Source of the DNA: Thelephora terrestris
Taxonomy: Eukaryota > Basidiomycota > Agaricomycetes > Thelephorales > Thelephoraceae
Reading direction: 5' to 3'
Assembly: GCA_015956445.1 (NCBI GenBank)
Contig: WIUZ02000009.1
Span: forward strand, 806,001 to 870,000
Length of the DNA: 64,000 nt
This document shows positions 21,741-36,249 of this stretch, in pieces. Numbering within the stretch: position 1 is the first letter of the stretch; each line of letters starts with the position of its first letter. A program made the position numbers and the translations under genes. The notes below the pieces were generated by a model, which was not told the origin of the DNA, did no database searches, and was given only the letters and a program-made list of their open reading frames with translations.

Positions 21741-22598
21741 CTAAACAAACCGACGATCCCAAGGGCGAGCAGCCGGTGCCTTCTGCGGGCAATTCCCATC
21801 ATCGCTATCCTCGAGAAGCCCCCCGGTTTTCTGCCGTTCGCATCAGTGGATTGCACGATTCGTCGTCTGACTGTAAACTCACCGTGCCGTACTTGCAGAA
21901 AGAGCAGGTGTCGCATTCTGAAGTAGAGTAGCTGCAGAACAAGTAAGGCCCACGGATGGCTTCATCTGTCAACGGATCATTCGCGAGATCCTGCTCAGGG
22001 CACCTGAAGTTGCATGGTTGTTGAGTCGAGGGAGGGGGGCTGGGCTTGGGCTTGGATGGGGACGGGGTGCCATATGGACCTTCCCATGGAGATGGGCTGT
22101 GTGAAGGCCAAGACCAATCCGCGGTGGAAGAGGGCACATCGCGCTTGGGCCCTGGACTCGGTGACCCGCGGCGCTCCCATTCAACTTTGTGGCCCGTAAC
22201 TTTTCCTTCTTTGTTTTCGTGCTCGTCATGAGCCCCTCGGCGAACCATCGCTTGCTTCAATTCCCGGTTTTTGCTTCCGACACATTTTTTGACCGCTTGC
22301 TTAGGGCAATTCTCATCGCCCACGAAGACTCCAGTGGACTGGGTGACAGTGTAAGTAGGAGCTAGGGACGTTGAAGGAAGACGTGGCCTACAGAATTATA
22401 CGTGCACCACTTGGGAGACTCGCCGGTGTAGGAGCAAGAGAGAATTACGCCAGTAGTGGATGCAAGGAGAGGGTCACCGTCGAGATCCTTGTCGGGACAG
22501 ACGAACGCGCAGCTGCCTCCACGAGCGTATATGGTGGCAGCACGAGTAAAAGTGAACAGTGACAAAACAGAAACAGCCACGGCAACGGAGAAGATCAT
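21741..22598 (-). CDS. Secreted cysteine-rich protein with two tandem domains
   Basis: Exons (minus): 22598-22392, 22338-21883, 21830-21741; introns 53 and 52 nt; 250 aa. The signal peptide is MIFSVAVAVSVLSLFTFTRA. Domain 1 (about residues 29-90) reads CAFVCPDKDLDGDPLL, then SCSYTGESPKWCTYNS, STGVFVGDENCPKQA. Domain 2 (about 170-240) repeats the plan: CNFRCPEQDLANDPLT, LFCSYSTSECDTCSFCKYGT, LLEDSDDGNCPQKA. Both have the spacing C-x3-CP-x2-DL-x2-DPL, C-x-Y and D/E-x-NCP-x2-A. A charged and Pro/Ser-rich linker (PSPSKPKPSPPPST) joins them. An intron falls at the equivalent place in each domain, which points to an internal duplication. I know similar single-domain small secreted proteins from mushrooms but no function. 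Confidence 0.8.
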
Positions 22599-23076
22599 GT
22601 TGAGTGATGTGGAGAACAGAGTATTCGACGACTGAGGGAGCGCTGCTGGTGAGGCGGTGAGGGAGAAATGGGATTACCACCGTGTTTATAAAGGATCTCA
22701 GGCACAAGGGAGACTTTCCGCTGCTCCGCATTTTCCACGGCAAGTGAGGCATGACCCCAGGGGCAGGGGGTACTTGGGGCCTGGGTGCTCGGAATATCGG
22801 ATGAAAATTCTGGATCCGAGACTAACCGCTCGGAAGTGATCTGAAAACTAGTGGAAGTGATCGACAGGCTGAACTAGAATGGAGCACACAAGCTAGCCCA
22901 GGAGGTCACGAACATCGCCTCTCCGAGGATTTCTCATCTGCATCGAAGCTCTGGCATTCTGATGGAAACCAAAAAGTGTTTAAATCCTGAAGTAGACCAT
23001 TACAACCGCCAAGGCCGTGGTATGCGATCTAGAAAAACGAGGTCCCCGGGTGACCTAGAGAGGATAGCATTGTTGA
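22599..23076. other. Intergenic region with TATA box of the cysteine-rich protein gene
   Basis: TTTATAAA at 22685-22692 lies about 90 nt upstream of the minus-strand ATG at 22598. The rest is the 3' flank of the D-lactate dehydrogenase gene. Confidence 0.45.
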
Positions 23077-26000
23077 TCATGACGAGCTCCCCTGAGTCTC
23101 CTGTGGCGGTGAATCTGGGTAGACCTGCACGAGGTTATGCGGGGACGGCAGTGGAACAAGGCATCGACACTAACCTTGCCCGGGTTGAACAGATTCAGTG
23201 GGTCGATAGTCCTCTTGATCTTCATCAGGAAACCTGCATATCGGCTTTTGATGGCTTGCCGTGGCTTTTGATGGCTTTCAAAGCCGGCAAAGCCACCAAA
23301 AGCCACAAAGCCAAAAGCCACGGAAGCCAGTCAAACTGACGAACGGCTTAACCGAACGGATGCCCCCCGAAAGCCACGAAAGCCGATCAAAAGCCACGCG
23401 AAAGCGGTTCGAAAGCCATCCGCGGGACGACTTATCAAGAAAACAACGAGGGGTATCTTTGTGTTCAACCAGCCATTTGATTACATGATAGTACATTACA
23501 AGCAGTATTAATCAATTCACCCTCACGGCTTGGGATCATTCTCGATGTCTGGAGGACAATTCAACGACACTGATGGTTTTTTTGGTGGGACCCATGTCGC
23601 ACGAGTCAAATTGTTCTTCTCCTTCAACCATGATGACGTTGAGTACCCATGTGCTCTCGTCGAATGGTTCGAACGTGTCGCTGACTCACCCGAAGAAGAA
23701 ACGGGCATGTGGCTCGTTCGGCCAGAACTGACCCCGAACGACACGCAGCATGCGTCGGTCATTCACCTTGACACCGTGCTTCGGGGCATTCATCTGTTAC
23801 CTTACTTCGGGGACCAATTTGTTCCTGGGGAACTTCACTACTCGACGACTCTCGACAACTTCTGTTATTCCTATGTAAATAAGTACATAGATTATCACGC
23901 ATTTGAGACAGTTTTTTAGTACACACCCTTGTAATGGTAGCTGTATTGAAGGATATGGGAAGGGCGCACAACACTGTGCAGGGACTACATGGCCGACTGG
24001 AAGCCACGAAAGCCATCTGAAAGCCACCCGAAAGCCGATCGACGAACCCGCGAGACCAGACGATGATCGAGTCTCGAAAGCCCCCGAAAGCCTCAAAGCC
24101 GTTGAAGCCGTTGTAGGTTTCCTGATGTTCTTCATCAGCTCGACAGTGCCATGCCCTAATTCTTCATAGAGATATTCCCTCTTTCCAATCCCCACGCCAT
24201 GTTCACCGGTACATGTCCCCCCAAGCGCAATGGCGCGTTTGACCATTTGCTTGACGAGTTTTTTCGCTTTCACATATTCTTCGTCTGAAGTGAAAAGCAA
24301 CTGCGCGTGAAAGTTCCCTGTACGACGTCAGCGGGGCTTCAGGGGGCTGAATCAGCAACTGGAAATGAGCGAAACTTACCATCACCGACGTGCCCGAGTA
24401 TAGTTCCGAGTAGACCGGCTTCTGCAATCTCTTTCTTTGCCTCGAATACGAGCTCCGGTAACTTCGAAACCGGAACGCTGAGTCCAACCTCAGAACCGCA
24501 CACAGGCCGATGACCTAGATGAGGACCCACCAAACATCCGTAGGCCAGTACTTGCACCCTGGCATCAATGCCAACACTGCATAAGCTGCGTTCTTCCTAT
24601 CCGCCCACAGAGCCTCCGCCTCCTCCTGATTATCGGCTGTGTCGAACCCTGTCCCTCCATGCTCCTTTGTGATCTCCTCAGCCAGTTTTATGGATTCCAA
24701 GATCGAGGCCTCGGTCGGTCCTTGGAACTTGATGAAGAGCGAGTCCTTCTCAGGCCGCTTCCGGATCGATTGGCCATATTTGTTGATGGCGCCCATGGTC
24801 TTGTCATCAAGGAGCTCAATACATTCTGTGTTCCGTTCCACCGCCTGTGAGCTCTACACAGAAATGGCAGGAGTAGAGACAACGCCTACGAATTCCAATA
24901 CCCTTGTTCAGAATGTCCTTCACCGCTTCTGTTGCATGACGCACGTTTGGGAATTGAACAACGGCGACGTCAGTCTTGAGTAGCGGGGCAAGCCTCACCG
25001 TCACTGGAAAGATCAGCTTGTCCCGAATATTCCTTCGGATGCCCACAGGTACACACCTTCAGTAACGATGCCGAGCGTTCCTTCCGCACCAATGAATAAT
25101 TTTGTCAGGTCAGGTCCAGCAGCCGACTTGCGGGCTCTGGAACGAGTTTTGATGATCTCCCCACTCGGAAGCACAACTGTCTGTGGCACAAGCATCAAAC
25201 CCCCGAACGGATGACTTATGCAAACCTCCTACGATGTTGAGGAACCATTCCGCTCTTGCAGTCCCGTAACGAACTGCGTTTGCTGTGACGATGGATTAAC
25301 AAACAAATGAGATGCAGAGCACTTGGACCTACTCCCAGATCCACCTGTGCTTACAATACCTCCCATCGTGGCTCCGGGACCGGGATCAAGCTGCACGGCC
25401 TTGAGAACAGCCGAAAGGTCGATTGCAATTGCCCAGCACTCACGGGAAAGAATAGGGGAATCCCTACGCACCAAGTGTCAGTCGGTGACGTCGTTGATAC
25501 GACAAGAGCGAACCTTTCTCTTTCAGTACTTCGTTTACATCCATCCATCGAGCTCCCGCTTGACAAACGAGGTCAGAATCCTCCTCTACCCAGCGTAATT
25601 AGCCCATGCGCTGAGGAGATCTCAAGAGATTACCGTGGATCTCAAGGATCTTGTCCATCCCAGACATATCCACACATATTCCGCCGGATGGGTGCTGTAA
25701 ACAATGTTTTGAAATCACACAACCAAATACTAGAGTCACACTTACGGCTCTGAAGTTTCCCTCCAGGGACGTCCCTCCCGAATAGGGCGTAACTGGAATC
25801 CGGTATTTGGTAGCTACCTTGACAATCTTTGCCACATCTTCGGTAGACTCGGGGTGAACGACTACGGTGTGATTCGACACTGGGCACTGCAACTTCAGCT
25901 CGGGACGATGTCGTTAATAAGAAAGTGGTACCTGGATGGTGATCATATTCGGAAAATCCGTACGGTTCAAGCACTTCGGGATCGTCAGAAACCGCGCCAG

Positions 26001-26322
26001 GACTCGGGAACGTTGCCTTGAGCTCTTTAATCGCTTCCTGGAAGTCTTTGGCGGTGCCGTATGGCAGGTTATCGAGACTAGATGCATGAGCCTCTTCCGT
26101 TCCCCCGGACTTCGGAGAGTTGTAGGTTGCGAGGAGATATCCAGAGGATACACTCAGGAGAGCCGTGCCGACCAAAAGCAAAGTCGTGTTTCGTCCTCGG
26201 GGAATCCGTTGAGGTGACTCGCTCACTCTAATGTACGATCTTTTGGCCGATATTCGTCTTCCAGGGCAACTCAACGGAAAGCTCTTCAGCGAAACCCTGG
26301 CGTGTCGCGCGATTCTCTGCAT
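23077..26322 (-). CDS. DLD1: D-lactate dehydrogenase (cytochrome), mitochondrial; split by a transposon
   Basis: Exons (minus): 26322-25932, 25879-25746, 25694-25634, 25585-25514, 25463-25444 (20 nt), 25390-25333, 25282-25233, 25180-25057, 25003-24890, 24825-24531, 24477-24380, 24317-24129, [insertion], 23218-23175, 23124-23077. Without the insertion it would encode 565 aa. A basic N-terminus and membrane segment ([20 protein letters not shown]) fit the mitochondrial intermembrane space. FAD-PCMH domain: [54 protein letters not shown]-terminal cap: [54 protein letters not shown]. It oxidises D-lactate to pyruvate and passes electrons to cytochrome c. The insertion lies between ELMK and [15 protein letters not shown], about 30 residues before the end. 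It would replace the C-terminus unless it is spliced out. Confidence 0.88.
23219..24138. mobile_element. 0.9 kb DNA transposon derivative inserted in the D-lactate dehydrogenase gene
   Basis: The direct repeat TCTTCATCAG occurs at 23219-23228 and 24129-24138 (up to 10 bp; the true duplication may be 8). Just inside stand inverted ends: AGGAAACCTGC at 23227-23237 and GTAGGTTTCCT at 24114-24124. Both ends are followed by dense, short AAAGCC/GGCTTT repeats (about 23240-23400 and 24000-24115), as subterminal repeats of a transposon would be. The middle holds the end of a Plavaka-like transposase frame. The length is far below an autonomous element. One copy of the direct repeat plus the flanks restores the host frame exactly, so the insertion is recent on an evolutionary scale. 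Confidence 0.8.
23530..23919 (+). pseudogene. C-terminal piece of a Plavaka-type transposase
   Basis: Open frame of 129 codons with the features of the Plavaka transposase end: [61 protein letters not shown] and the end [17 protein letters not shown]. The larger N-terminal and catalytic parts are missing, so this is an internally deleted remnant carried by the 0.9 kb element. It is a different lineage from the whole transposase at 49.7-55.2 kb, which ends its conserved part with MRYRGGGVGH. Confidence 0.75.
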
Positions 26323-26713
26323 CCCGAAGGTTTACGTGGAAGTACGGAGAGTGCTTGCTCCTCGTGGGTCCTGTCGTCATGCTTAATGAGCCCGTGATCG
26401 ATAAAGGCGAACTTGAAGCTCAATTATGCCGGGCCGGTGTCAGATTGATGCCGAGTGGCTATACTCCGTCCCGGTTTGGCCCTGCCCCGGGTCTGGCCAG
26501 GAGCAACGTTTGCGTGGTTAAGTATATACATTTTCTCTCGCGCAAATTTAGAACCAGAGTTAGGAAGATATGTACAGCCTAGCATAGCGCAACTGAAAAG
26601 CGCATCACGAGACACCATAAAGGTAGAGATACATGCGAGAAGGGAAACGTCAGTGAAGGAAAAAAGGAAAGGGGAATAAGTAACAGAAAAAGGGTGATAG
26701 TAACGTGAAAACG
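26323..26713. other. Short intergenic stretch
   Basis: Upstream of the D-lactate dehydrogenase gene and downstream of the F-box gene. CG-rich CCGGGTCTGGCC near 26490, AT-rich 3'-flank sequence after 26515. No gene seen. Confidence 0.4.
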
Positions 26714-28764
26714 TTAGTCGTAGCATAGAATGAACACCTTGCCTCCTTCCACCGAGAGTAGAATTGCACCCTGACTCTGGTCCAAATTTATAGTCTCGAC
26801 CTTGTCGATATCAAGTTCCTCCGGGATAGGCAGACTCTTCACTCGTCCCTCGGTCTCATCCTCCAACCCGAATGTGCCTTCCTCACCCTTCCTCGGCTTT
26901 ATAACTCCGTTCTGGTCCATGACAACAGGCGGGAACGAAACGAATCGTAGCTCCTTTGTCTTGGTGCCGTCTGGTCGGGGAACATATTCTATCCAAGTGG
27001 CATGCCCAAAGTCAATCGCAACGAGGGGGCGACACTTCCCAAGAACCGTCTCTCCATCTTCGTTCACTTCATCCTCCTCCAAACTACAGACGGCTTCGAA
27101 TGTGTCGCTCACGAACCACATCTTGGCGATCGGCTTCGCATCCTCGGCCTCTAGATCCCGGTCCGATTGGGTAGCGAGCGCTTCAACGCCGACATTCTGT
27201 GTGTTATCAGCCCGGTCATTATTGGAAGCGCTGTTTGGCGCAGGGGGTGCATCGTCTGCTTGGAGATCTGTCTGTCGCTGTCGCTGATATTTCTCGAAAG
27301 TGACCGTCTTCCCCCCAGAAATGGGCACATCGAAGTAATGCTGTGCTATGATAAAGTTCACCGGGTGGCCCTCGCTGTTATGTTCGGCCAGGAGGAACAC
27401 AGTGCAACTAAGCCTCGGCACTAATGAAACAGTGGGCCACCATTGTCTGACGAAGTGCGCAGATTCAGGGTACCAGGTATGGGTGAAGAAGGGAGATGGC
27501 GTGTCCTCGGGGAAGTCGGGGAAACAGAAGGGTTTGGTCACGATACGAGTGGCTGGTACCCGAGCAGAGGCCGTTGGTGAGCATTGTGGCAACTGGATGT
27601 GTTGCTTCAAGAGGCTCATGGGGAAGAAGTGTTGCGCGATCCCATCCTTGTCTTCACAGTGAACGATGATGTGGTTGTCCTCCACGATACACGACCAGTT
27701 GGAAGGGAAGTACTGTAGATGTACGTAAGTAGACGAGTCTGGTCGCAGGGGAGTGGGCTCACGCATGTGATGCAGGTATCTATAAAGATAAAATCTGGTT
27801 GATCCCAGTTGGGCAGACAATAAAGTCCAATATTCTGCGGTCCAGAGAGGAATATGAAGGCAGCAAACAACTTTTGGATGGGGTCCAGGAGGAACACGTT
27901 CATGACCGGGCCGGGAATAGAAAATGACGAAAGAGTGGTGAAGGTGGGTTTAGGGTTTGGCCCTTCTAACGGAAAATCGATCTGCATCACGACATAGTCA
28001 GTAGTGCTGGTATTGACATCACGCGAACCGCTGCCGAAATAAAACTACATCAGCAAAGTGATCAATTCTAGATCGCCGCATCGAGGCTTACTCGATGTTC
28101 TTTGCCATTATAAAGAACACCTGGCGGGAATCAAACTCGACACGACATTTCCATAGTTCCCACTTCTCCTCTGGCTGCCATGCGTTAAGGTAGGTTTCGT
28201 CGTGGATGTCCCAGCAAATGACTCGTCCGGACTTGGTGGCACAGAGCATGTAGCCTGAAGATATGGGCGATATCCAGTCGACATCGGGGTCTGGGGTCGA
28301 GACGATCCGATACCAGGTGTCCGATGGGGTCTTCCCTCCAGATAGGTAATGGCAGGGCGAGATTGTGGGGCAGGTGGGCGCGAGCGAACCAGTCATCCAT
28401 GACTTCTCGATCCGATATGCCTTGGTCAAGATTGAGACAAGCTCTTCGGTATTGAGATCTTGCAGCCGTTGGAATCCAACGAGTGGCAGTGCGCGATTGC
28501 GGCGAAGAAGGCGAATTGCAAAGTTTCGATATACTGGGCGTGTCCTGAGTGACTGATGTAGAGATTTTGCAGACTGGGATGACATTAGGGCGACTCCTGC
28601 TGGAGAAACAATGTTGTTCGCACCGACTGGAGAGATTGTATGTCTGCGAAATCGAGGTAGGCAACGACGTGTAGTAAAACATCGTAAGGCAGGCAACCTA
28701 GCCTGAGTACTGGAGGCTCGTCGTGGTTCATCGCGGAATCGTAACTATAGTTCTGGCTAGTCAT
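26714..28764 (-). CDS. F-box protein with a long beta-rich C-terminal domain
   Basis: Exons (minus): 28764-28624, 28573-28092, 28030-27763, 27712-26714; introns 50, 61 and 50 nt; 629 aa. Residues 22-70 form an F-box: RLGCLPYDVLLHVVAYLDFA, DIQSLQSSAKSLHQSLRTRP, VYRNFAIRLL. The rest has regularly spaced strands ending in WD-like positions (SGYMLCATKSGRVICWDIHD, ELWKCRVEFDSRQVFFIMA, QKLFAAFIFLSG, GAILLSVEGGKVFILCYD). It is thus probably an irregular propeller, as in many mushroom F-box proteins. It would act as a substrate receptor of an SCF ligase. The start shares a 421-bp divergent upstream region with the Ca2+ pump gene. Confidence 0.8.
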
Positions 28765-29185
28765 GGCTTTCGTTCTGAGTGTCGAAGAGATCAGAGAGGA
28801 AGAGAGGGAGAAGAGGGTGGACAGACCTGAAGAAGTGGTGATGGATGCCCACTGCAAAGAGTGCAGAACTGCCGACAAGAAGGGCGGTCAGTCTCCGATC
28901 TAGAGGTCCTGGCTCTGGTGTGGGGGATATCTTCCAGCTCATCTATAGCACCATTACCGGTATCGATCGCGTCGACGAGCACGAGTCCTTGAGCGGCGGC
29001 GGTGTCAACGGGAGCGAAGGAGAAGGCGCAGCAACTGGAACTTCGACCACCGACAGAATCGGCTCCCGACTGATCACCTTCCTCATTTGGATACCCGCAT
29101 ACAACCCAACTCGCTCCTCCACGTCGGCAAAGATAACACTGCCATTGTCGTCGCCACCGAAGTCACGACGGACAATCCACGCAGA
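28765..29185. promoter_or_regulatory. Divergent promoter region, F-box gene / PMR1-type pump
   Basis: 421 bp between two head-to-head starts. The left half on the minus gene's side contains CT-rich sequence. Frames cross it in both directions, but none connects to a conserved domain. The N-terminus of the pump is not conserved, so its start could lie somewhat upstream. Confidence 0.4.
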
Positions 29186-32866
<3,681 letters not shown>

Positions 32867-33135
32867 TTTCAAGTCACCGCTGTTATTGGCTGTTATTGGA
32901 CTTTCTAACTAAGTCACTCATACATACTTATATCATAGAATAAGGAACAGAATTTTGGGTGAATAGGACGAGCACATTTACAAGGATAATACACGCGAAC
33001 GAACATTGCGGTTGTATCTCAGCTCCGAGCAGAGACCGAACCATCGATTTTTCACGTACGAGGTGAACGTACTATGATGCATCCATGACCAGCAAATTAA
33101 AAAGGCAGGGTGGCGAAAAAAGTGAGGGGTAGGTG

Positions 33136-34669
33136 TTATACTTGCCAGCCTTGGGGTGTTCGTGGTTGCTGACGAAAGGGGCCTACGCGCGGCAGTCAGC
33201 GATCCATTTGTGCACTCCCAGTCATGAGCTCGGCTCTTACTTGTGCCACCCAGGTAGATAGTAATCTCCCTCGGTTTTTTGCATAGGTTGTCAGGTGGAT
33301 GCCTTTTCAGCTCGTCTGCTACCTCGGTCTTGATATCATCGAATTCGTCCAGCACGTCCTGGTCAAAATCCGGACCAGACCTGTACAATCCGAAAGGGGA
33401 AGCCACACGATCCATGGCAGAGTGTCTTGTGAGTAGGTAATGTTTGACGTCTGCCCGACGAAGGCGGAGGATGGAGTGGTTGAGGTTTATCGTCACGGAT
33501 GACCAGATGAAGCTAGCCTCGAACGCGCATTAACAAGAAGAATCGTGGGGTACTGTGGAGCGTACAATAGAGTGAGGAACACCAGACTTTGACGAATGTA
33601 GATCGCTGCAAACATGCTCCCGAGTCGAAGGACGAACTCCGTCATGAAGAAAGCCAGGCCGTTTTGTCTCAGTGAGCTAGCTAGCGGCATTTGAGCTGTC
33701 CGGGGAGTCGAGAGGGAGTGATAAGCAACGAGGTAGATGATTATCACTTCAAGGAAGAGCTGATGTTCCCGTCTATCAGCTCGCGGACCGATGTTATTGT
33801 TCCAAAACCACACGTACTGAAGCGGCGTAGGTAGCTGGGAGAGATGGCGCCTTCATGGAAAGAACGCAGGTCATCGTTTTCGGGGACCACTCAACATTGG
33901 CTGGAAGTAGCCATCAGCGGGTTTCCCAAAAGTGAGTGAAGCGTCAAGGGCTCACGAATAGCCATGATGCAGGTCAGGAGCATCAGAGAGGCCGTCACGA
34001 GAAGGCTCATCAAGTACCCTCCCCAGAGTAATCGGGTAACATTCTTGGAAAATCGACAGAGTTACTCAGGTACAAAGAGTTGCGATGGGGTTAAGCGTTA
34101 CGTACCCTATCATCTTGCCAAAACACCAAGATTCGGAGTAACATAAGGGCGTTGGCGGTGCCCATCGAAAGTATTGACGTCATTCCTGTCGCAAAAAGGA
34201 TGGATTGACACCTGGAACTACCGTAAACGTTCTGATAAAACGGTGGGGGCATCAAGCGGAGATTCACTGCAGATCCGAAAGCGTAGGTCCAAAACGGCAG
34301 GTCGCTGCGCATCGATGGGTTTGAACCCTTAGTGAGTGCTCAAGTCCGCTGTGTATTTTTGCATTTTAGACGTACCTGGGAGGATAAGGACCATGACGCA
34401 GAGGACGGCATACCGGTTCAGGAGGAAGCCATACTTGGCAAAAGATGACTTCGCATTCCAGATGAACCGACACTCATCCGGCAACGTTCTCAAGTGGTCG
34501 TAAAACAACACCACGGCACCCGCACCTATTACCCCCATCCGCCACGCGACATGAGGAACTCCTGCGCTTCTCGGATTTTACGGGCGCAATTGAACGCACC
34601 GATGAAATAACTGGTTGCAGACGCATCCCAGATGCTCTGACTGAGATTCTCGGCAGTAAGTGGTTGCAT
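33136..34669 (-). CDS. Seven-helix membrane protein of the DUF6533 family
   Basis: Exons (minus): 34669-34600, 34525-34376, 34266-34106, 34043-33956, 33900-33818, 33759-33566, 33512-33241, 33182-33136; introns 74, 109, 62, 55, 57, 53 and 58 nt; 354 aa. The family start is seen as GAGAVVLFYDHLRTLPDECR, FIWNAKSSFAKYGFLLNRYA, VLCVMVLIL. Further helices: SILFATGMTSILSMGTANAL with LLRILVFWQDDR, RLLWGGYLMSLLVTASLMLL, LFLEVIIIYLVAYHSL, GLAFFMTEFVLRLGSMFAAI and FLTLFFIWSSVTINLNHSIL. The cytosolic tail ends PRTPQGWQV. The family is very abundant in Agaricomycetes. It is predicted to span the membrane seven times, and its function is unknown. Exon 3's start is the least certain junction. Confidence 0.85.
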
Positions 34670-35099
34670 GTAGCACTCTGCAGATCTACTGAGAGGGAGA
34701 ACTCGTAGGGAAGTGGGAAAAGAACAGGCAACAACGGCAAAAGCCGAAATAGCTGATAGCTGTGGAGTGCAAATATTCGCGTGTGAAGATCGACCTATTT
34801 GGTGGTGGTGAATGTGTAGTTTCAACATATATCAGCAAACAGCAAACAGGTGATGCTTATCCCAGTACTGTTACATAGATGTGTACCTCCACTGAGTCTG
34901 CCGAGTCTATAGATTAGACTGTGTTTTAGGTCCATCACCATATCTTTCGCTTGAAACATCGATCAATCAAATCAGGAGTGAGGCCAATGAGAGCTGGTGT
35001 TACGCGAATCCATCAACGGAATCAAAAGTCGCCTGCGTCAGTTTAGCCCATCACTGAAGCAATCCCACAGGATGCAGGGCTAAGTGCTCACCAGCGTAA
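34670..35099. other. Intergenic stretch
   Basis: Upstream of the DUF6533 gene and downstream of the peroxiredoxin-like gene. No coding frame supported. Confidence 0.4.
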
Positions 35100-36249
35100 T
35101 CAGGGCGAAGGAGTTGGTTTGGGATCGACCAGTTGTGACGGAACGACGACAAGCTCGTCAGGCAAAAGTTGCGAACAGTTTCTTTGACTTCTCTCGCTTG
35201 TGGAGAGAGTCGTTAACGCTCGGGAGGGTGAGGACGGGCGCGTCTTAATCCCTAAATGTTTTATCAATTCGGAAACCTCGATGTCTGGATAAATATAGAT
35301 TAGAGGACTCTAAACCATGTTGTCAAGGTACTCACGGTCTTCCGTATGTTGCATCTGCCACGCAAAAGTACATATAGGGCCTAGAATTTCTGTGGGTCCT
35401 AAACGACCGAAGAAACGTTCCAAGGGCAACGCACCAGGGCCGAAGACAAAGTCTCCACCAAGCTGGGTCATATTCCCGATTTTCCCCACGAACTGTGGAT
35501 TTTTTATGAACAACCGCTATGTTGACGTCCGTGAGCCGTTTCTCTTTAATGATATTAGTGACTTACCACAAGGTTCCGAAACGCATACCATGGCGTGTTG
35601 TTAGTAACTTGAGTGATGTAGCTTCTTTTCTGTTGACCCCAAGGGGTCAACGTGAGTCCTTGGAACCCAGATATCAACTCGAGGGTGCGAAAGGTGGATC
35701 TTGATGGGTCAGTGTAGATTTCGCCAGTGAACCCAGTTATCTCTGGAGGGGGATAAACGCATAGGGTTAGTTCAATTCCCATGGAAACCTCCATCGATAT
35801 TAGTATTTACCTCGGTAAGAGGGAATGACATCCCAGCTTCCGCACCCAATTACCACTAAACGTAGGTTGGATTCTTCCAGCTCCTTGCTTGGGATGGAAG
35901 CAAGTTGTATCACATAGGACTGCAGTCGCTGGCGCGTTAGGAGAGCCCTAAGACGTGGGCTAGACGTAAATTTACCTGGCATGTCTATCACATGCCGGTC
36001 AGACGGTTGAACAGCAAAAGTAAGAGAGATCACGGACGGCACACCAAAAATGGCCTGTGGGGGACACGCGTAAGACAGTGGGGGGTCTGCAGTGAGACAA
36101 TGCCTACGGATGAAGATGGCTACTGTTTTCTGCGTTTCGAATAAGCTCCCGAAGGTCACTGCTCGGCCGTTCTCGTTGAGAACGTCGAGTTCTGAGACGG
36201 CCAGAATTGTTTGTTGTGAGGGAATCTCTCGTCGTCCTGCGGGGGCCAT
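35100..36249 (-). CDS. Peroxiredoxin-like-2 (AhpC/TSA-type thioredoxin-fold) protein
   Basis: Exons (minus): 36249-36108, 36054-36038 (17 nt), 35928-35811, 35742-35567, 35492-35336, 35284-35100; 264 aa. The thioredoxin-fold order is complete: VLNENGRAVTFGSLFETQKT, VAIFIRHFWCARLQSYVIQL, LRLVVIGCGSWDVIPSYREI, TGFTGEIYTDPSRSTFRTLE, GDFVFGPG, and MQHTEDHIEVSEL near the end. It belongs to the PRXL2/thioredoxin-like family, probably a cytosolic redox protein. The active-site loop reads HFWCARLQ, where many relatives have HFWC-x2-CQ, so only the first cysteine of the pair remains. The donor after the 17-nt exon (GTCCGTG) is weak and was chosen because it alone gives the conserved length. The last 50 residues are unconserved. 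Confidence 0.82.
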
